A stretch of DNA of 9,029 bases from an uncultured Chlorobiota bacterium (GTDB lineage: Bacteria; Bacteroidota; Kapaibacteriia; OLB7): positions 1 to 9,029 of the forward strand of contig CAMLOB010000127.1 in assembly GCA_946481475.1 (NCBI GenBank), given 5' to 3'. Made by a program: the position numbers and the translations under genes. Of the stretch, positions 7,112 to 9,029 are shown piece by piece. The notes under the pieces were generated by a model. It saw only the letters and a list, made by a program, of their open reading frames with translations. It ran no database searches and was not told where the DNA came from. The stretch's first letter is position 1. Each line of letters opens with the position of its first letter.

Positions 7112-8236
7112 TTAGTTTCTGTCCACCGCATACCATGCTCCTCCCACGCGAACAAGCGTCGTCGCTCCCCCCTGCGGGATCGTCATCCCCGTATCCGTTC
7201 CGTCGGTTGCAAGTCCGTTCAGCGTGATCCCCCCGGCCGTCGTGTTGACCACGTAGAGCATCTGACCGTCGACGCCTCCCGACGGAACCGAAAGCGTTCC
7301 GCCGGTTGCCTCGACGATCACCGCATCATCGCCGATCGTCCCCCCTCCCCCCACCGCTTGTACCTCTGCGACCAGAGCGCCGTCGGCAAGTTCCAGACCG
7401 ACCCCGCCGGTGTGTGTGTTCCGGATCCGCACCGCCGATTCCCCGACACTGGTGTTTGCCACGTCCAGTCGCGCACCGGGCACGGTACCGATACCTGCGT
7501 TACCGTTTCTTCGCACCGTCATGAGCGATGTCGTTCCATCTGTCAATTCCAGAACATTGGCCGTACCGATTCCGTTTGTGTTGACCACACGCAATCCCCC
7601 GGTAGAGGAAGCGGAAGCGATAGTGGCAAAGCCGGTCTCGGTCACGCTGAAGAGATCGGCCGCCGCCCCGTTCGCCTCGACGGCAAAGCTTGATCCGCTG
7701 CCGTTGTTGTCGTCATCAATGTTCACCACAATGCTTCCGTTGCTCCGCAGATCCAGAGTCAGCGGTGCGTCGATTCCCACGGCGTTCTGCAGCTCACCTC
7801 CGTTCAGGTCAAGATCGCCGTTGATCTCCAGCACTTTCCCCCCGTCATCCCACAGAAGATCGGCACTCTGCGCCATGCCGCCGCTCCCCCCCGGATCGCC
7901 GAAGAGAAGTTGTTCGGCAACCAGACTGAAAGCAGGACCACCCGAAGAGAAGGTGATCGTTCCGGCAAAGCTGATGTCGGCGTTGACGATCTGGGGCGAA
8001 GAGGACTCGCTTAGCAGGAAGGAGGCTCCGGCAGTACCCGGGTCGGGAATCGTGAGGATGGTGTTCTGCGCCAGCGGATTCGATGTCTGCACCGTAACGG
8101 TATTTCCGCCGCCGTCGGCCGCATCATCGTCCAGCACAAGACGCTGGGAACGGAGATCACGATACTGAGCCGAAAGAAGAATGGGAAAGAAGATCAGAGC
8201 CGCAACGGCTCCCGGGAGGAACAGGGTGGGTTTCAT
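7112..8236 (-). CDS. Secreted tail-fibre/adhesin-like repeat protein
   Basis: A 374-residue protein with an N-terminal signal peptide: MKPT, a hydrophobic core at about 5-22, then LLSAQ with likely cleavage around 23-24. The mature part is low in cysteine and rich in Gly, Asp, Asn, Thr and Val, with beta-strand-like repeats. Recognisable pieces are TILTIPDPGTAGASFLLSES (59-78), DLLWDDGGKVLEINGDLDLN (126-145), SFAVEANGAAADLFSVTETG (183-202), VRRNGNAGIGTVPGARLDVA (241-260) and a C-terminus of LVRVGGAWYAVDRN. Such modules are common in phage-tail-fibre-like and surface-exposed beta-helical proteins of FCB-group bacteria, so export and a structural or adhesive role are inferred. No type IX secretion C-terminal domain or membrane anchor is seen. 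The start at 8236 was chosen over a longer open frame (to 8323) because it begins a perfect signal peptide and has GGAGA 8 bases upstream. It is convergent with the regulator pair and has its own promoter candidate. Confidence 0.8.
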   Translation of the reverse strand: MKPTLFLPGAVAALIFFPILLSAQYRDLRSQRLVLDDDAADGGGNTVTVQTSNPLAQNTILTIPDPGTAGASFLLSESSSPQIVNADISFAGTITFSSGGPAFSLVAEQLLFGDPGGSGGMAQSADLLWDDGGKVLEINGDLDLNGGELQNAVGIDAPLTLDLRSNGSIVVNIDDDNNGSGSSFAVEANGAAADLFSVTETGFATIASASSTGGLRVVNTNGIGTANVLELTDGTTSLMTVRRNGNAGIGTVPGARLDVANTSVGESAVRIRNTHTGGVGLELADGALVAEVQAVGGGGTIGDDAVIVEATGGTLSVPSGGVDGQMLYVVNTTAGGITLNGLATDGTDTGMTIPQGGATTLVRVGGAWYAVDRN

Positions 8237-8244
8237 AAGGCATT

Positions 8245-8249
8245 TCTCC
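8245..8249 (-). promoter_or_regulatory. Shine-Dalgarno sequence that fixes the start of the fibre-like gene
   Basis: GGAGA on the minus strand, 8 bases before the ATG at 8236-8234. It decides for the shorter, signal-peptide start. It is the only convincing ribosome-binding site in the window. Confidence 0.7.
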
Positions 8250-8292
8250 AAACATCTGAGTGAATAAAGGATGAGTGTAAGGTCGATGCCGA

Positions 8293-8324
8293 CGAAAGTA
8301 CGGGATTGAGGAAAAAAGGACAAC
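8293..8324 (-). promoter_or_regulatory. Candidate Bacteroidota-type promoter of the fibre-like gene
   Basis: On the minus strand, TACTTTCG (8300-8293) differs by one base from the Bacteroidota -7 consensus TAnnTTTG. A GTTG (8324-8321) stands 20 bases upstream, near where the -33 TTTG element is expected. It would give a leader of roughly 50 bases ahead of the GGAGA site and the ATG at 8236. The match is partial and the call depends on the organism belonging to the FCB group. Confidence 0.33.
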
Positions 8325-8390
8325 CCGGATGTCCGGAGAGAATGAAAATCCCGCCGACCGGCGGAATGGAGCGAGCGGGCAACGGATCCG

Positions 8391-8430
8391 AAAAAAACAG
8401 GGGGAGAGAACAGTCCGCCCTCTCCCCCTG
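8391..8430 (-). terminator. Strong intrinsic terminator of the upstream fibre-like gene
   Basis: A perfect 11-bp inverted repeat: CAGGGGGAGAG (8398-8408) and CTCTCCCCCTG (8420-8430), with an 11-base loop. On the minus strand the stem is followed directly by seven T (8397-8391). It starts 23 bases after the TAG of the minus-strand gene at 8454, which is the normal position. It should isolate that gene from the downstream fibre-like gene at 7112-8236. Confidence 0.9.
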
Positions 8431-8453
8431 CCGATCGTTTTCATCCTCACGGT

Positions 8454-9029
8454 CTACTCGATTCGCGTCACCTTCACAAACGAATTGGTCTCCACAGTCA
8501 CCGTGCGCCCCCCTCCGGCACTGGTCATGCCCCACTGTATCGTCATGTCTCCGGCCGTCCCTCCCGTCTCGATAATTCCGCTGACAATGATAATTGCCCT
8601 GTCGGACTGACTCAGAGGAATCGACTGCGAGGCGGCAACACCATCACCGGTGATGATATCGCTTGCGCCGAACAGATTCCCGTCCTCGAAGTGCGAATGG
8701 AAGCTGACTTTCATCGTCGAGCCGGCCGGAACATCCGCACCAAGCAGAAGCGAACCCAGGAACTGCCCCTTCAGAGCGTACAGAAGGCCGTAGACCTCGT
8801 ACACCTGATTTGCGTTGAGCGCAATCGAAAGATCATCATCGTTCTGCAACGAACCGCTGGTCGTCGATTCGTCGACCGTCTTCCGTGCGGTTGCGATCCC
8901 CCCGATATGAGAGAGCGTAAGCGAAGGATTCGCCCAACTCAGCGTGCCGCTTCCGTCGGTCTTCAGCACATCTCCGTCCGCACCGTCGGCCGGCGGAAGC
9001 GTGTAGTTGATATCGGCACCCTGCGCGCC
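8454..9029 (-). CDS. C-terminal part of a second tail-fibre-like surface protein, cut by the right window edge
   Basis: The frame is open from the window edge at 9029 to a TAG at 8456-8454 (191 residues visible). A GTG at 8969 is in frame but is not the real start, because the coding sequence continues upstream as GAQGADINYTLPPADGADGD and then VLKTDGSGTLSW. This is a typical linker of FCB-group fibre-like proteins ('TLPxADGxxGxVLxTDGxGxLSW'). The last ~150 residues begin near ARKTVDESTTSGSLQNDDDL and contain NQVYEVYGLLYALKG, GSTMKVSFHSHFEDG, and a final TSAGGGRTVTVETNSFVKVT. This pattern (small-residue beta sandwich with a late 'V.v..nSf..v' strand) resembles the C-terminal head-like module often found at the end of phage tail-fibre and collagen-like proteins. 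That resemblance is from memory of the family and not proven. No membrane segment is visible; the N-terminus lies outside the window. A strong terminator follows the stop codon. Confidence 0.75.
   Translation of the reverse strand, partial: GAQGADINYTLPPADGADGDVLKTDGSGTLSWANPSLTLSHIGGIATARKTVDESTTSGSLQNDDDLSIALNANQVYEVYGLLYALKGQFLGSLLLGADVPAGSTMKVSFHSHFEDGNLFGASDIITGDGVAASQSIPLSQSDRAIIIVSGIIETGGTAGDMTIQWGMTSAGGGRTVTVETNSFVKVTRIE

Noticed and set aside
6956..7693. Plus-strand open frame starting with a GTGA overlap at the stop of the second regulator gene (245 codons)
   Set aside because: The overlap looks like translational coupling, but the frame is in codon register antisense to the fibre-like gene, runs through the terminator hairpin, and gives an Arg/His/Pro/Ser-rich peptide without any domain.
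7410..8168. Plus-strand open frame opposite the fibre-like gene (252 codons)
   Set aside because: Ser/Pro/Arg-rich shadow of a minus-strand gene that has a signal peptide, a Shine-Dalgarno sequence and family motifs.
8237..8323. N-terminal extension of the fibre-like gene (29 extra codons)
   Set aside because: It would bury the signal peptide inside the protein and overlap the promoter candidate and the GGAGA site; the ATG at 8236 is better.
8351..8364. CCGCC-gacc-GGCGG hairpin
   Set aside because: A 5-bp GC hairpin with no T-tract on either strand; likely chance in GC-rich DNA and too short to call.

Overview
The window suggests a moderately GC-rich bacterium, most likely of the FCB group (a Bacteroidota, Ignavibacteria or Kapabacteria-like lineage). 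This rests on the style of the two minus-strand surface proteins, which have glycine/aspartate-rich beta repeats, a 'GNAGIG...ARLDV' motif, 'TIPDPGTAGASFLL'/'TLPPADGADGDVL' linkers and a signal peptide ending in SAQ. It also rests on the near absence of Shine-Dalgarno sequences at the two large plus-strand genes. The assignment is an inference from style and is not proven. No tRNA, rRNA, CRISPR array, insertion sequence or integrase was found.

Layout. Bases 1-49 hold the first 16 codons of a divergent minus-strand gene that runs off the left edge. Bases 50-311 are a divergent intergenic region with an AT-rich promoter candidate (TATAAT at 250-255) and several TGAC motifs. Bases 312-3626 and 3666-6959 carry two large, consecutive plus-strand genes. 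They are full-length paralogues of about 1,100 residues each. Both read, in order: STAND/AAA_16-type P-loop ATPase, winged-helix-like segment, long alpha-helical (TPR-like) sensor region, SARP-type winged-helix DNA-binding domain, BTAD-like helical domain. A hairpin followed by a pyrimidine-rich tract at 7039-7075 closes this pair.

Convergent to them are two minus-strand genes. One is a complete secreted tail-fibre/adhesin-like protein (7112-8236). The other is the C-terminal part of a second such protein (8454-9029), cut by the right edge. A very clean intrinsic terminator (perfect 11-bp stem plus seven T) separates them.

How they may work together. The two plus-strand proteins look like cytoplasmic ATP-dependent signal-sensing transcription regulators of the MalT/AfsR class, with the SARP module at the C-terminus instead of the N-terminus. 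The second copy lacks the last ~25 residues of the BTAD-like domain and has an extra charged linker, so the pair may have diverged in function. Whether they regulate the adjacent surface-fibre genes, themselves, or distant targets cannot be told from sequence.
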